Assembly: GCF_001457815.1 (NCBI RefSeq)
Contig: NZ_LN898220.1
Coordinates: 453,367 to 517,366, forward strand
Direction: 5' to 3'
Source: Vitreoscilla massiliensis
GTDB lineage: Bacteria; Pseudomonadota; Gammaproteobacteria; Burkholderiales; Neisseriaceae
DNA: 64,000 nucleotides
The stretch's first letter is position 1; the number at the start of each line of letters is the position of its first letter. Made by a program: the position numbers and the translations under genes. Below the pieces are notes generated by a model. The model was given only the letters and a program-made list of their open reading frames with translations. It did not search any database and was not told where the DNA came from. This document shows, one piece after another, positions 1-9,782 of the stretch.

Positions 1-1310
1 AACACAGAGATGATCAAAGCCACGTAGGCAAAGCCGGCTGCTGGCAATTGTGAGGCATGTACCGCTTCAATGATGGAATCTTTTGAATAGAAACCAGAGA
101 AGAACGGTGTACCTATCAATGCCAATGAACCCAATAACATGGTGATGTGGGTAATCGGCATGTATTTACGCAAGCCACCCATATTGCGCATGTCTTGGTC
201 ATGGTGCATACCGATGATCACAGAACCTGCTGCTAAGAACAACAATGCTTTAAAGAAAGCGTGTGTGGTCACGTGGAACATTGCGATAGAGTATGCAGAC
301 ACACCCAAAGCCACGGTCATGTAACCCAATTGTGACAAGGTAGAGTAAGCCACCACACGTTTGATATCGGTTTGGATTAAACCCAAGAAACCCATAAACA
401 AAGCCGTAATGGCACCAATCACCACAATCACATTCAATGCAACAGTCGACATTTCATACAATGGTGACATGCGTGACACCATGAAGATACCTGCAGTCAC
501 CATGGTGGCCGCGTGGATCAATGCTGAAATCGGTGTTGGGCCTTCCATAGAGTCTGGCAACCACACATGCAATGGGAATTGTGCAGATTTACCCATCGCA
601 CCGACAAATAACAACAAGCACGTCACGGTCATCAAAGACCAGTCCACGCCTGGGAACAATTGGATGGTGGCATCTTTTAATGCAGGGGCTGCAGCAAACA
701 CATCAGCGTAGTTCAAGCTACCGCCGAAGTGAGCCAATACCAAAGCAATGCCCAACACAAAACCAAAGTCACCGACACGGTTAACCAAGAATGCTTTTAA
801 GTTGGCGAAAATGGCAGTGTCGCGTTGGAAGTAAAAACCAATCAACAAATAAGACACCAAACCCACAGCTTCCCAACCGAAGAACAACTGTACAAAGTTG
901 TTACTCATCACCAACATCAACATTGAGAACGTAAACAATGAGATGTAAGAGAAGAAGCGTTGGTAACCATCATCTTCACTCATGTAACCGATGGTATAGA
1001 TGTGCACCATTAAAGACACACTGGTCACAACCACCAACATCAATGCCGTTAAGCTGTCGACCATGAAGCCTATGCCAAAATCCAAACCACCCATGGTGAG
1101 CCATGTGTAGATGTTTTGGTCAAAGACCTGACCTTTGCCTGTCCAGAAGTCGTACAAGACGCCACAAGACAGCACAAAGGAAATGGCCACACCCAAAATC
1201 GTCACGATATGGGCACCTTTACGGCCGATTACCTTACCCATCAAGCCAGCCAGCAAAGAGCCGACCAGCGGGGCAAGTGCAATCACTAAATACAAATTCA
1301 TTTTATCCAT
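1..1310 (-). CDS. nuoL: NADH-quinone oxidoreductase subunit L (partial, 5' part of gene)
   Basis: Membrane subunit of respiratory complex I, one of the antiporter-like subunits that carry out proton translocation. The frame is open from an ATG at 1310 (protein begins MDKMNLYLVIALAPLVG) to the window edge, so about 436 N-terminal residues are visible of a protein usually a little over 600. The visible part contains many hydrophobic helices and the family stretch around LPDSMEGPTPISALIHAATM, which includes the conserved TM7/TM8 proton-channel residues. It lies 27 bp downstream of nuoK and is the last nuo gene seen; nuoM and nuoN would be expected beyond position 1. The 3' end is outside the window. 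Confidence 0.95.
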   Translation of the reverse strand, partial: MDKMNLYLVIALAPLVGSLLAGLMGKVIGRKGAHIVTILGVAISFVLSCGVLYDFWTGKGQVFDQNIYTWLTMGGLDFGIGFMVDSLTALMLVVVTSVSLMVHIYTIGYMSEDDGYQRFFSYISLFTFSMLMLVMSNNFVQLFFGWEAVGLVSYLLIGFYFQRDTAIFANLKAFLVNRVGDFGFVLGIALVLAHFGGSLNYADVFAAAPALKDATIQLFPGVDWSLMTVTCLLLFVGAMGKSAQFPLHVWLPDSMEGPTPISALIHAATMVTAGIFMVSRMSPLYEMSTVALNVIVVIGAITALFMGFLGLIQTDIKRVVAYSTLSQLGYMTVALGVSAYSIAMFHVTTHAFFKALLFLAAGSVIIGMHHDQDMRNMGGLRKYMPITHITMLLGSLALIGTPFFSGFYSKDSIIEAVHASQLPAAGFAYVALIISV

Positions 1311-1337
1311 AATGATTGATTTCTTCTTGGGTGAATA

Positions 1338-1643
1338 TTAGCCCTTCAGGCTGTCTAAATCTCGTACGTTAATACTGTGACGGTTACGGTAAATCAATAC
1401 CAAAATCGCCAAACCGATGGCAGCTTCAGCAGCCGCTACCGTCAATATGAAGAATACAAAGATTTGTCCGGCGGTATCGCCTAAATACTGAGAAAAGGCC
1501 ACAAAGTTAAAATTCACCGCCAATAACATCAATTCAATTGACATCAAAATGACCAAGACATTTTTACGGTTCATGAAAATGCCCATGGCACTGACACCGA
1601 ATAACAAAGAGGCCAAAATGAGATAGTGGGTAATCGAAATCAT
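1338..1643 (-). CDS. nuoK: NADH-quinone oxidoreductase subunit K
   Basis: Small membrane subunit of complex I (101 aa, the usual family length). The protein has three predicted membrane helices; the second carries the conserved glutamate in the segment VILMSIELMLLAVNFNFV, known in this family to take part in proton transfer. The start codon ATG at 1643 overlaps the nuoJ stop by 4 bases, indicating translational coupling. Part of the nuoA-N operon, which reads leftwards. Confidence 0.96.
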   Translation of the reverse strand: MISITHYLILASLLFGVSAMGIFMNRKNVLVILMSIELMLLAVNFNFVAFSQYLGDTAGQIFVFFILTVAAAEAAIGLAILVLIYRNRHSINVRDLDSLKG

Positions 1644-2284
1644 GATTTCACCTCTTGTTTGGTTTCACCTTCAGCAGTTGCAACTTCTTCTACTTCAGGT
1701 TGAATTTTCACCATGCGATAACGGTCTTTGGCTTGTACTTTAACTTGCTCAGCAGGATCGATGTAGCGTGGGTTTTTATTACCGCGGTGGGTCAAGGCAA
1801 TCGCTGCCACCATACCCAATACCAACAACACCGCTGCCAACTCAAATGGCAACAAGTAAGTGGTGTAAATTTCGCGACCCAATGCACGCACATTGCTGTA
1901 ATCGGCAGGCACATCAGCCATGGCACCGAAAGCAGCCAAGTTGGTTTTAGGATCAATCAAGGCCAAAATCAAGACCACGGCCATTAACACGCCAACCGTA
2001 CCTGATACTGGCAAGTTTTTCCAAAAACCTGCACGCATTTCTTCGACATCGATGTTCAGCATCATCACCACGAACAAGAACAACACCATGACCGCGCCGA
2101 CGTATACCAATACCAACACGATGCCCAAGAACTCAGCTTGCATCAACATCCACATCAAAGCACTGGTACAGAACGTCAGTACCAAGTACAAAGCGGCATG
2201 TACAGGGCTTTTGGCAGTAACGGTTTGCACCGCGCCGAAAAGCACTATTGCTGCAAATACATAAAATAAGATGGTTTGAAACAT
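1640..2284 (-). CDS. nuoJ: NADH-quinone oxidoreductase subunit J
   Basis: Membrane subunit of complex I, 214 aa. It has five predicted helices, including the conserved LVYVGAVMVLFLFVVMML segment (the pi-bulge helix TM3 of NuoJ in known structures). The C-terminal 60 residues are hydrophilic and charged (VKVQAKDRYRMVKIQPEVEE), a cytoplasmic tail of variable length in this family. Starts 9 bp after nuoI ends and overlaps nuoK by 4 bases. Confidence 0.95.
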   Translation of the reverse strand: MFQTILFYVFAAIVLFGAVQTVTAKSPVHAALYLVLTFCTSALMWMLMQAEFLGIVLVLVYVGAVMVLFLFVVMMLNIDVEEMRAGFWKNLPVSGTVGVLMAVVLILALIDPKTNLAAFGAMADVPADYSNVRALGREIYTTYLLPFELAAVLLVLGMVAAIALTHRGNKNPRYIDPAEQVKVQAKDRYRMVKIQPEVEEVATAEGETKQEVKS

Positions 2285-2293
2285 GATCTTCCC

Positions 2294-2773
2294 TTATCGA
2301 TATGGCGCGTCAGCTGCTTTGCGTTTGGCGATTTCGTCTTCGTAACGGTCGCCAACTGCCAACAACATCGGTTTGGTGTAATACAAATCACCACGTTTTT
2401 CACCGTGATATTGAAGAATGTGTGTTTCCACAATCGCATCTACTGGACAAGCTTCTTCGCAGAAACCGCAGAAAATACATTTGGTCAAATCGATGTCGTA
2501 TTGCGTGGTGCGACGGGTACCGTCTTCACGTTGCTCAGATTCAATCGAAATAGCCATCGCAGGACAAACTGCTTCACACAATTTACACGCGATACAACGT
2601 TCTTCACCATTTGGGTAACGACGTTGCGCATGCAAACCACGGAAACGCACTGATTGAGGCGTGCTTTCTTCAGGGAACATCAAGGTCAATTTCGGAGAAA
2701 AGAAGTTTTTCAACGTAATTGACATGCCCTTGAGAAGCTCAGTCAATAAAAATGATTTTACTAAATTAGCCAT
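2294..2773 (-). CDS. nuoI: NADH-quinone oxidoreductase subunit I, 2x[4Fe-4S] ferredoxin-type
   Basis: Peripheral-arm subunit of complex I (159 aa) carrying clusters N6a and N6b, which pass electrons from NuoG towards NuoB. Two ferredoxin motifs are visible: C60-x2-C63-x2-C66-x3-C70 (CIACKLCEAVCP) and C99-x2-C102-x2-C105-x3-C109 (CIFCGFCEEACP). The length is normal for beta-proteobacteria. Lies 19 bp after nuoH. Confidence 0.97.
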   Translation of the reverse strand: MANLVKSFLLTELLKGMSITLKNFFSPKLTLMFPEESTPQSVRFRGLHAQRRYPNGEERCIACKLCEAVCPAMAISIESEQREDGTRRTTQYDIDLTKCIFCGFCEEACPVDAIVETHILQYHGEKRGDLYYTKPMLLAVGDRYEDEIAKRKAADAPYR

Positions 2774-2792
2774 TGTTTTACTCTCTTATTCC

Positions 2793-3839
2793 TTACCACA
2801 GTGACCATGGAGAAATCATCCACAAGCCCAGTAAAGTCACACATACCAAGGTTACAGGAATGAATACTTTCCAACCCAAGCGCATGATTTGGTCATAACG
2901 GTAACGTGGGAAGGTTGCACGGAACCATAAGAAGCAATACAACACCATTGCCATCTTGATGAACATCCAAACCGGACTGGCCGCACCAATAATGCCCCAG
3001 CTTGCTGGGAATGGAGACAACCAACCACCCAAGAACAACAACGCAGTCAATGCACCAATCAAAATCATGTTGATGTACTCAGCCAAGAAGAACAAGGCAA
3101 ACGCCATACCTGAGTATTCAACGTGGAAACCGGCAACGATTTCAGACTCACCTTCGGCCACGTCAAATGGAGCACGGTTGGTTTCGGCTACGCCTGAAAT
3201 CAAGTACACCACAAACAATGGGAACAAAGACAACCAGTTCCAAGACAAGAAAGAACCGCCTGCAATGCCTTGACCTTGTTGGTTCACGATGTCAACAAAG
3301 TTCAAACTGCCAGACACCATAATCACGCCAACCAAGGCAAAACCCATTGCGATCTCGTAAGAGATGATTTGCGCTGAAGAACGCATCGCACCCAAAAACG
3401 CGTATTTTGAGTTTGAAGCCCAACCTGCAATGATCACACCGTACACACCAAAAGAGGTGATCGCCATGATGTACAGCAAGCTCGCATCAACATTGGTCAA
3501 GAACCAGTTATTTGAAAATGGAATCACTGCCCAAGCGGCAAACGCTGGCATCAATGACAACACAGGTGCCAATAAATACAAACCTTTGTTTGCCAAAGTA
3601 GGACGAATGATTTCCTTCATCAACAATTTCACCACGTCGGCGAACGGTTGAATCAAACCAAACGGACCGGTCACATTCGGACCCACGCGCAATTGCATGA
3701 AACCGATGACTTTACGTTCAAAATACGTCATGTAGGCCACGCACAAAATCAGCGGTGCCAAAATGATGACGATTTTTACCAGAGCCGATACCACAAAGCC
3801 CCAAGTTGGGCCTAACAGACCAATAAACCAAGTTTCCAT
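2793..3839 (-). CDS. nuoH: NADH-quinone oxidoreductase subunit H
   Basis: Membrane subunit of complex I (348 aa) that joins the peripheral arm to the membrane arm and forms part of the quinone site. Family signatures are present: VAYMTYFERKVIGFMQLRVGPN near residues 34-55 and APFDVAEGESEIVAGFHVEYSG near residues 223-245, with the conserved acidic residues of the E-channel. About eight membrane helices. The start ATG at 3839 follows the nuoG stop by 2 bp. Confidence 0.97.
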   Translation of the reverse strand: METWFIGLLGPTWGFVVSALVKIVIILAPLILCVAYMTYFERKVIGFMQLRVGPNVTGPFGLIQPFADVVKLLMKEIIRPTLANKGLYLLAPVLSLMPAFAAWAVIPFSNNWFLTNVDASLLYIMAITSFGVYGVIIAGWASNSKYAFLGAMRSSAQIISYEIAMGFALVGVIMVSGSLNFVDIVNQQGQGIAGGSFLSWNWLSLFPLFVVYLISGVAETNRAPFDVAEGESEIVAGFHVEYSGMAFALFFLAEYINMILIGALTALLFLGGWLSPFPASWGIIGAASPVWMFIKMAMVLYCFLWFRATFPRYRYDQIMRLGWKVFIPVTLVCVTLLGLWMISPWSLW

Positions 3840-3841
3840 GA

Positions 3842-6130
3842 TTAACCTCTACCTAACTCAATTGCGTTATTCATGGCACCCAATACTTTATTTTGTGGAT
3901 GAAGCGGTAAGGACACCACGTTTTCAGCGACGGTTTCATCAGCCACCACAGCCACAACCACACTGGCTGCACCAGATTTCACCACCACTTGTGCCGCGTC
4001 TGCCAATTGCAAAGCCGCCAAAGTTTTAGGGTGAACGCTGGCAGCAGGAACGGCTGCATGCACGGTTGCTTGCAATGGTGCCGAACGGCGCACCACTGAA
4101 TCGGTTTGGTAGATGCCCACACCGCCCACACGTACCAAAGTAGATGCGGCCTGTAAATTGTTTGCAGCAGGGTTTTGGACTTGGTTGTTCAATTTGCTGA
4201 CGATGCTGTCGCTGTTAATGCAAGCACGTGCCAACACTTCTTCAGAAGAAGTGTAATCGAAGCCATCTAATGCCAATTCATTGCCCAATACACGCAATAC
4301 TTTCCACATAGGACGAGATTGTGCGTAAGGTTTCACCACGCCGTGGAAGCTTTGCAAACGACCTTCCATGCTGACGAAGCTGCCTGAGGTTTCGGTTGCT
4401 GGGGTTACTGGCAACATCACATCGGCCAATTCGCGCAAGCTTTCGCTTTGGAACGGTGTCAAGGCAATCACGGTTTGCGCTTGCAACAAAGCCTGTTTCG
4501 CGGCTTCGCTACCTGCCCAATCCATATCAGGTTCAATATTGAGCAACATCACTGCTTTTTGGCTGCCATTCAAAGCAGACACAGGATTCACTGCACCATT
4601 GGCGGCTTTAAAGCCGATGGCTTCAGCACCAACGCTGTTGGCAGCTTGTGGCAACACACCCAATACTGAGTTAGTGGCAGCGGCCAAAGCCTGAGCTGCG
4701 GCATAAATTTGTGCAAATTGCGGATGGTTGATGGCATCAGCACCCAATACGATGCTGGTTTTCTCGCCTTCAGCCAATTGTTTGGCCGTCGCAGCGATGA
4801 ATTCACTGGCATCAGCAGCTGGAGCAGCCAATTGGTTCAATACTTCTACCCAAGTTGCTGGGTGAGCGATGTGTTGAGCGGCGTGCATGCGCAATTGTTG
4901 TTCGCTGCTACCGATAACACTCAAGCCCATGCCTTCTTTAACCGCTTGACGGATGCGCGCAGTCAATAAAGGTTGTTCTTGACGCAAGTTAGAACCGACT
5001 ACCAAGACCGCATTGCTGCTGCCAAAGTCGTTAATGCTTTGACCCAACCACAATGCGCCTTGTTGAGCAGCATCTAAGCTGAAGTCTTGTTGGCGCATGC
5101 GGGTATCAATGCTGTTCACACCCAAGCCAGCGGCCAATTGTTTGGCCAATAACAATTCTTCAACGGTTGAGTTAGCATTGGCAAACACAGAAATCGCGTT
5201 GGCGCCATGATCGGCAGAAACGCCTTGCAAGCCTTTGGCCACATAAGCCAAAGCAGTTTGCCAATCGGTTTCGTGCCATTCACCACCGTGTTTGATCATA
5301 GGCTGTGCCAAACGCTCAGCATGATTCAAACCTTCGTAAGCAAAACGGTCGCGGTCAGACAACCAGCATTCGTTAATCGCTTCGTTTTCCAATGGCAACA
5401 CGCGACGCACTTGGTGAGATTTCACTTGTATGATCAAGTTAGAACCCAAGGCATCGTGAGCAGAGATGGATTTACGACGAGACAATTCCCAAGAACGCGC
5501 ATCATAACGGAACGGTTTGCTGGTCAATGCGCCCACTGGGCACAAATCAATCACGTTACCAGACAACTCGGTTTCCAAAGTTTTGCCGCGCATCGGTTCG
5601 ATTTCAGAGAATTCGCCACGATTGGTCATGGCCAATTCTTGCCAGCCGGCGATTTCATCGGTGAAACGCACGCAACGGGTACAGTGGATACAGCGTGACA
5701 TTTCTGCTGCTGATACCAATGGACCCATGTCTTTGCCGATAACAGAGCGCTTGGCTTCTTCATAGCGGCCTGTAGATTTACCGTAACCGACAGACAAGTC
5801 TTGTAATTGACATTCGCCACCTTGGTCGCAAATTGGGCAATCCAATGGGTGGTTAATCAACAAGAATTCCATCACGCCTTTTTGCGCTTTTTTGGCCACT
5901 TCAGACTGAGTGTACACTTTCATGCCATCGGTCACAGGGGTCGCACAAGCAGGCAACGGTTTGCGTTGTTTCTCAACTTCTACCAAACACATACGACAGT
6001 TGGCAGCAATTGATAATTTTTTATGGTAACAAAAATGCGGAATATAGGTACCGGATTTCAAAGCAGCTTCGATGACCGTGCTGCCCTGCTCTACCGATAA
6101 TTCCTTACCATCAATTTCAATTTGTAACAT
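3842..6130 (-). CDS. nuoG: NADH-quinone oxidoreductase subunit G, iron-sulfur
   Basis: Large peripheral subunit of complex I, 762 aa, close to the Neisseria length. The N-terminal [2Fe-2S] ferredoxin domain has C34, C45, C48 and C62. It is followed by the His-Cys3 cluster motif (H94, C98, C101, C107) and a [4Fe-4S] motif starting C147-x2-C150-x2-C153 (CIHCTRC). The C-terminal two thirds is a molybdopterin-oxidoreductase-like fold that binds no molybdenum in complex I. An exact GCGGCCTGTAA word lies inside the gene at 4146. It starts 30 bp after nuoF ends. Confidence 0.96.
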   Translation of the reverse strand: MLQIEIDGKELSVEQGSTVIEAALKSGTYIPHFCYHKKLSIAANCRMCLVEVEKQRKPLPACATPVTDGMKVYTQSEVAKKAQKGVMEFLLINHPLDCPICDQGGECQLQDLSVGYGKSTGRYEEAKRSVIGKDMGPLVSAAEMSRCIHCTRCVRFTDEIAGWQELAMTNRGEFSEIEPMRGKTLETELSGNVIDLCPVGALTSKPFRYDARSWELSRRKSISAHDALGSNLIIQVKSHQVRRVLPLENEAINECWLSDRDRFAYEGLNHAERLAQPMIKHGGEWHETDWQTALAYVAKGLQGVSADHGANAISVFANANSTVEELLLAKQLAAGLGVNSIDTRMRQQDFSLDAAQQGALWLGQSINDFGSSNAVLVVGSNLRQEQPLLTARIRQAVKEGMGLSVIGSSEQQLRMHAAQHIAHPATWVEVLNQLAAPAADASEFIAATAKQLAEGEKTSIVLGADAINHPQFAQIYAAAQALAAATNSVLGVLPQAANSVGAEAIGFKAANGAVNPVSALNGSQKAVMLLNIEPDMDWAGSEAAKQALLQAQTVIALTPFQSESLRELADVMLPVTPATETSGSFVSMEGRLQSFHGVVKPYAQSRPMWKVLRVLGNELALDGFDYTSSEEVLARACINSDSIVSKLNNQVQNPAANNLQAASTLVRVGGVGIYQTDSVVRRSAPLQATVHAAVPAASVHPKTLAALQLADAAQVVVKSGAASVVVAVVADETVAENVVSLPLHPQNKVLGAMNNAIELGRG

Positions 6131-6160
6131 ATATTAGGTAATCCTATTTCACACGGGGTG

Positions 6161-7456
6161 TTAACACCATTTATGGTTGCATTTACACTTTTTGTGCTCA
6201 ATGTGGTACTCGAACTCATCACGGAAGTGTTTCATCATGCCTTGTACTGGCATCACCGCAGCATCGGCCAAAGCGCAGATGGTTTTACCTGCCATCTGAT
6301 CCCCCACTGATTCCAACAAGTCCAAATCTTCAGGACGGCCTTCACCGTTTTCAATGCGGTGAATGATGCGGTACAACCAACCCGTACCTTCACGACAAGG
6401 CGTACATTGACCACAAGATTCTTCGTGATAGAAATAAGCCAAACGCTCCAAGGCTTTCACCATGCACACGTCTTCGTCCATCACAATCACCGCACCTGAA
6501 CCCAACATAGAGCCCGCTTTGGCAATAGAGTCGTAGTCCATATTGGTTTGCATCATGATGTCAGCAGGAATCACTGGCGCAGAAGAACCACCCGGAATCA
6601 CCGCTTTTAATTTCTTACCGTCTTTCATGCCACCACACATCTCTAACAACACAGAGAACGGTGTACCCAATGGCACTTCGTAGTTACCTGGGCGTTCAAC
6701 ATGGCCTGAAACTGAGAACAATTTGGTACCGAAGTTGTTTTCCAAACCAAATTGGTTAAAGCTAGAGGCGCCATCACGAATGATGAAAGGCACAGAAGCA
6801 AACGTTTCGGTATTGTTGATGGTGGTCGGTTTACCGTACAAACCAAATGACGCTGGGAATGGTGGTTTGAAACGCGGTTGGCCTTTTTTACCTTCTAAAG
6901 ACTCAAGCAAAGCGGTTTCTTCACCACAAATGTACGCGCCATAACCATGGTGGGCATACAATTCAAAGCTGAATTCCGAACCCATGATGTTTTTGCCCAA
7001 GAAACCTGCCGCGCGGGCTTGGTCTAAGGCCACTTCAAAGCGTTCGTAATCTTCAAAGATTTCACCGTGAACATAGTTATAACCTGCCACTGCACCCATG
7101 GCGAAACCGGCAATAATCATGCCTTCAATCAACGCATGTGGGTTAGAGTGCATGATGTCGCGGTCTTTGAACGTACCTGGCTCGCCCTCGTCGGTGTTAC
7201 ACACCACGTATTTGGCACCTGGGAACGAACGTGGCATGAAACTCCATTTCAGGCCGGTTGGGAACCCCGCACCGCCACGACCACGCAAACCAGATGCTTT
7301 GACTTCTGCAATCACATCGTCTTGAGTCATGCCCGTGCTGAGCAGTTTTTTCAAACCTTCGTAACCACCGCGTGCAACGTAAGCTTCCAAAGTCCAGCAA
7401 TTAGGGTCTTGAGTGTCTACGCCGTTAAAAATCACACCAGATTTTAAAATCGCCAT
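6161..7456 (-). CDS. nuoF: NADH-quinone oxidoreductase subunit F, NADH/FMN-binding
   Basis: Complex I subunit that oxidises NADH through FMN and holds cluster N3. I chose the ATG at 7456 (MAILKSGVIFNG, 431 aa) over an in-frame ATG at 7471, because it forms a TAATG stop-start overlap with nuoE and matches the family N-terminus. The glycine-rich NADH site GLRGRGGAGFPTGLKW and FMN-site GEETALLESLEG are visible, and the C-terminal ESCGQCTPCREG motif plus a later Cys in KTICALADAA bind the [4Fe-4S] cluster. Confidence 0.96.
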   Translation of the reverse strand: MAILKSGVIFNGVDTQDPNCWTLEAYVARGGYEGLKKLLSTGMTQDDVIAEVKASGLRGRGGAGFPTGLKWSFMPRSFPGAKYVVCNTDEGEPGTFKDRDIMHSNPHALIEGMIIAGFAMGAVAGYNYVHGEIFEDYERFEVALDQARAAGFLGKNIMGSEFSFELYAHHGYGAYICGEETALLESLEGKKGQPRFKPPFPASFGLYGKPTTINNTETFASVPFIIRDGASSFNQFGLENNFGTKLFSVSGHVERPGNYEVPLGTPFSVLLEMCGGMKDGKKLKAVIPGGSSAPVIPADIMMQTNMDYDSIAKAGSMLGSGAVIVMDEDVCMVKALERLAYFYHEESCGQCTPCREGTGWLYRIIHRIENGEGRPEDLDLLESVGDQMAGKTICALADAAVMPVQGMMKHFRDEFEYHIEHKKCKCNHKWC

Positions 7457-7935
7457 TAACTCGCACTCCACTCAGCTAATTTTTGGTCTATGGCTTCTTT
7501 GGTCATAAAGCTGCACATTTTGTAATTGTTTAAAATCAACACTGGCGCATCACCACAAGCACCCATGCACTCACCTTCAACCAAGGTGAATTTGCCGTCT
7601 TTGGTGGTTTCACCAAAGCCTATGCCCAATTTTTCTTTCAAGTATTCACCAGCAGCCATACCACCGCGCAATGCGCATGGCAAGTTGGTGCACACGGTGA
7701 TTTTGTGTGTACCAACAGGGTGCAAATCATACATGTTATAGAATGTGGCCACTTCCAACGCTTGCGCAGCAGGAATGCCGACATATTCAGCAACATAATT
7801 GATGGTTTCAACTGACAAATAGCCAAGCTCTACTTGCGCAATGCGCAAAGCACCCATAATGGCAGAACGGTTTTGTTCTTTCGGGTATTTGGCCAATTCA
7901 CGGTCTATTTGTTTTAACGATTCAGCTGACAACAT
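7456..7935 (-). CDS. nuoE: NADH-quinone oxidoreductase subunit E, [2Fe-2S]
   Basis: Thioredoxin-fold subunit of complex I (159 aa) carrying the off-path [2Fe-2S] cluster N1a. The ligands C82, C87, C123 and C127 are present in CTNLPC and CMGAC. The stop codon shares a base with the nuoF start (TAATG), and its own start at 7935 shares a base with the end of nuoD, so nuoD-E-F are probably translationally coupled. Confidence 0.96.
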   Translation of the reverse strand: MLSAESLKQIDRELAKYPKEQNRSAIMGALRIAQVELGYLSVETINYVAEYVGIPAAQALEVATFYNMYDLHPVGTHKITVCTNLPCALRGGMAAGEYLKEKLGIGFGETTKDGKFTLVEGECMGACGDAPVLILNNYKMCSFMTKEAIDQKLAEWSAS

Positions 7936-9188
7936 TATCGGTCAACCTCCCCAAATACGATGTCTTGTGTACCAATGATGGCCACCACGTCAGAAATCAT
8001 GTGGCCGCGTGACATTTCATCTATGCCTTGTAAGTGTACAAAGCCTGGTGCACGGATTTTTAAACGATACGGTTTGTTGGCGCCATCAGACACCACATAC
8101 ACACCAAATTCGCCTTTAGGATGCTCAGTACCCACATAAATTTCACCTTCAGGAATGTGCATGCCTTCGGTAAAGAATTTGAAGTGGTGAATCAACTCTT
8201 CCATGTTTTCTTTCATGTCAACACGGTGAGGAGGAGCAAATTTGTGGTCATCAGTAATCACTGGACCTGGATTTTCACGCAACCATTTAACACATTGCTT
8301 GATGATTTTGTTAGACTCGCGCATTTCTTGGATGCGGCACAAGTAACGGTCGTAACAGTCACCATTCACACCAACAGGAATATCAAAGTCCACATTGGCA
8401 TAAGCATCGTAAGGTTGTTTCTTACGCACATCCCACTCGATACCAGAACCACGCAACATCACGCCCGTAAAGCCTTTGTTGAGTGCACGTTCAGGCGTTA
8501 CGATACCGATGTCTACCAAACGTTGTTTCCAAATGCGGTTGTCGGTGAGCAAGTTTTCGTACTCATCCACACAGCCTGGGAAGCGGTTGGTAAAGTCTTC
8601 GATGAAATCAAGCATGGTGCCTTCGCGCGCTTGGTTCATTTGTTTCAATTGTTTGGCATTGTGGAATTTGTTGCTTTCATACTTAGGCATGAAATCAGGC
8701 AAATCACGGTACACACCACCTGGACGGAAGTAAGCAGCATGCATACGCGCGCCAGAAACGGCTTCGTACATGTCCATCAAATCTTCACGTTCACGGAAGC
8801 AATACAAAATCACCGTCATCGCACCGATGTCCAAACCTTGCGCACCAATGTTCATCAAGTGATTCAAGATACGGGTGATTTCGGCAAACATCACACGGAT
8901 GTATTGCGCGCGAATCGGCACATCTATGCCTGCCAATTTTTCCAATGACAAGCAATACGCTTGTTCATTACACATCATAGACACGTAGTCCAAACGGTCC
9001 ATGTATGGCAAGTTTTGGATGAAGGTGCGGGTTTCCGCTAATTTTTCTGTACCACGGTGCAACAAACCAATGTGTGGGTCAGCACGAACAATGGTTTCAC
9101 CCTCAAGCTCCAAAATCAAACGCAACACACCATGCGCTGACGGGTGTTGAGGGCCGAAGTTAATGGTGTAATTTCTAAGTTTAGCCAC
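7935..9188 (-). CDS. nuoD: NADH-quinone oxidoreductase subunit D, quinone site
   Basis: 49-kDa-type peripheral subunit of complex I, forming the quinone-reduction site with NuoB. The likely start is GTG at 9188 (protein VAKLRNYTINFGPQHPSAHG, 417 aa, the normal Neisseria-like length). It is preceded by a GAGAGGAG ribosome-binding sequence and overlaps the end of nuoC by 8 bases. A longer frame with ATG at 9236 exists but its extra 16 residues do not resemble the family. The FGPQHPSAHG and RGSGIEWDVRK motifs are conserved. Confidence 0.94.
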   Translation of the reverse strand: MAKLRNYTINFGPQHPSAHGVLRLILELEGETIVRADPHIGLLHRGTEKLAETRTFIQNLPYMDRLDYVSMMCNEQAYCLSLEKLAGIDVPIRAQYIRVMFAEITRILNHLMNIGAQGLDIGAMTVILYCFREREDLMDMYEAVSGARMHAAYFRPGGVYRDLPDFMPKYESNKFHNAKQLKQMNQAREGTMLDFIEDFTNRFPGCVDEYENLLTDNRIWKQRLVDIGIVTPERALNKGFTGVMLRGSGIEWDVRKKQPYDAYANVDFDIPVGVNGDCYDRYLCRIQEMRESNKIIKQCVKWLRENPGPVITDDHKFAPPHRVDMKENMEELIHHFKFFTEGMHIPEGEIYVGTEHPKGEFGVYVVSDGANKPYRLKIRAPGFVHLQGIDEMSRGHMISDVVAIIGTQDIVFGEVDR

Positions 9189-9771
9189 CGTACTGCTCCT
9201 CTCGCACGATGCGTGGTGTAATTTCACGCGGCTCAATGGTCACAGGTTGGTAAACCACACGCTCTTGTTCTTGATCGTAAATCACTTCTACATAACCTGA
9301 TATTGGGAAGTCTTTACGGAAAGGATGGCCGACAAAACCATAGTCGGTCAAAATGCGACGCAAGTCTGGATGGCCATTGAACAAAATGCCATACAAGTCG
9401 AACGCTTCGCGTTCAAACCAATCGGCACTGCTGTAAAGACCAGTTACCGATTCCAAAATCGGCAATTCATCGTCTTCTGCAAACACTTTGATGCACAAGC
9501 GTTGATTCAAAGCCACAGACAACATTTGCGAAACTGCTGCAAAACGGAAACCTTCCCATGCTTGTTCGCGGTATTCGCTGTAGTCCATACCACACAAATC
9601 CAACAATTGCTCAAACTGCAATTTTGGATGGTCACGCAAGGTTTTCATCACTTCTAAATAATCAGCAGCGCGGCATTCTATGGTCACACGACCTAAGTCT
9701 GCTTTCATGTGGCTAATTTTGGCACCCAAAGCTTCTTGCAATGCGGCCTGTAAAGTTTCTATCTTAGTCAT
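9181..9771 (-). CDS. nuoC: NADH-quinone oxidoreductase subunit C
   Basis: 30-kDa-type peripheral subunit of complex I (196 aa), a separate gene here rather than a nuoCD fusion. The signature ERESFDMFGI-type segment appears as DWFEREAFDLYGILFNGHPD, followed by LRRILTDYGFVGHPFRKDFP. An exact DUS-like word (GCGGCCTGTAA, plus strand) sits near its 5' end at 9743. It overlaps nuoD by 8 bases and follows nuoB by 11 bp. Confidence 0.96.
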   Translation of the reverse strand: MTKIETLQAALQEALGAKISHMKADLGRVTIECRAADYLEVMKTLRDHPKLQFEQLLDLCGMDYSEYREQAWEGFRFAAVSQMLSVALNQRLCIKVFAEDDELPILESVTGLYSSADWFEREAFDLYGILFNGHPDLRRILTDYGFVGHPFRKDFPISGYVEVIYDQEQERVVYQPVTIEPREITPRIVREEQYGG

Positions 9772-9782
9772 TTACCCGCCTC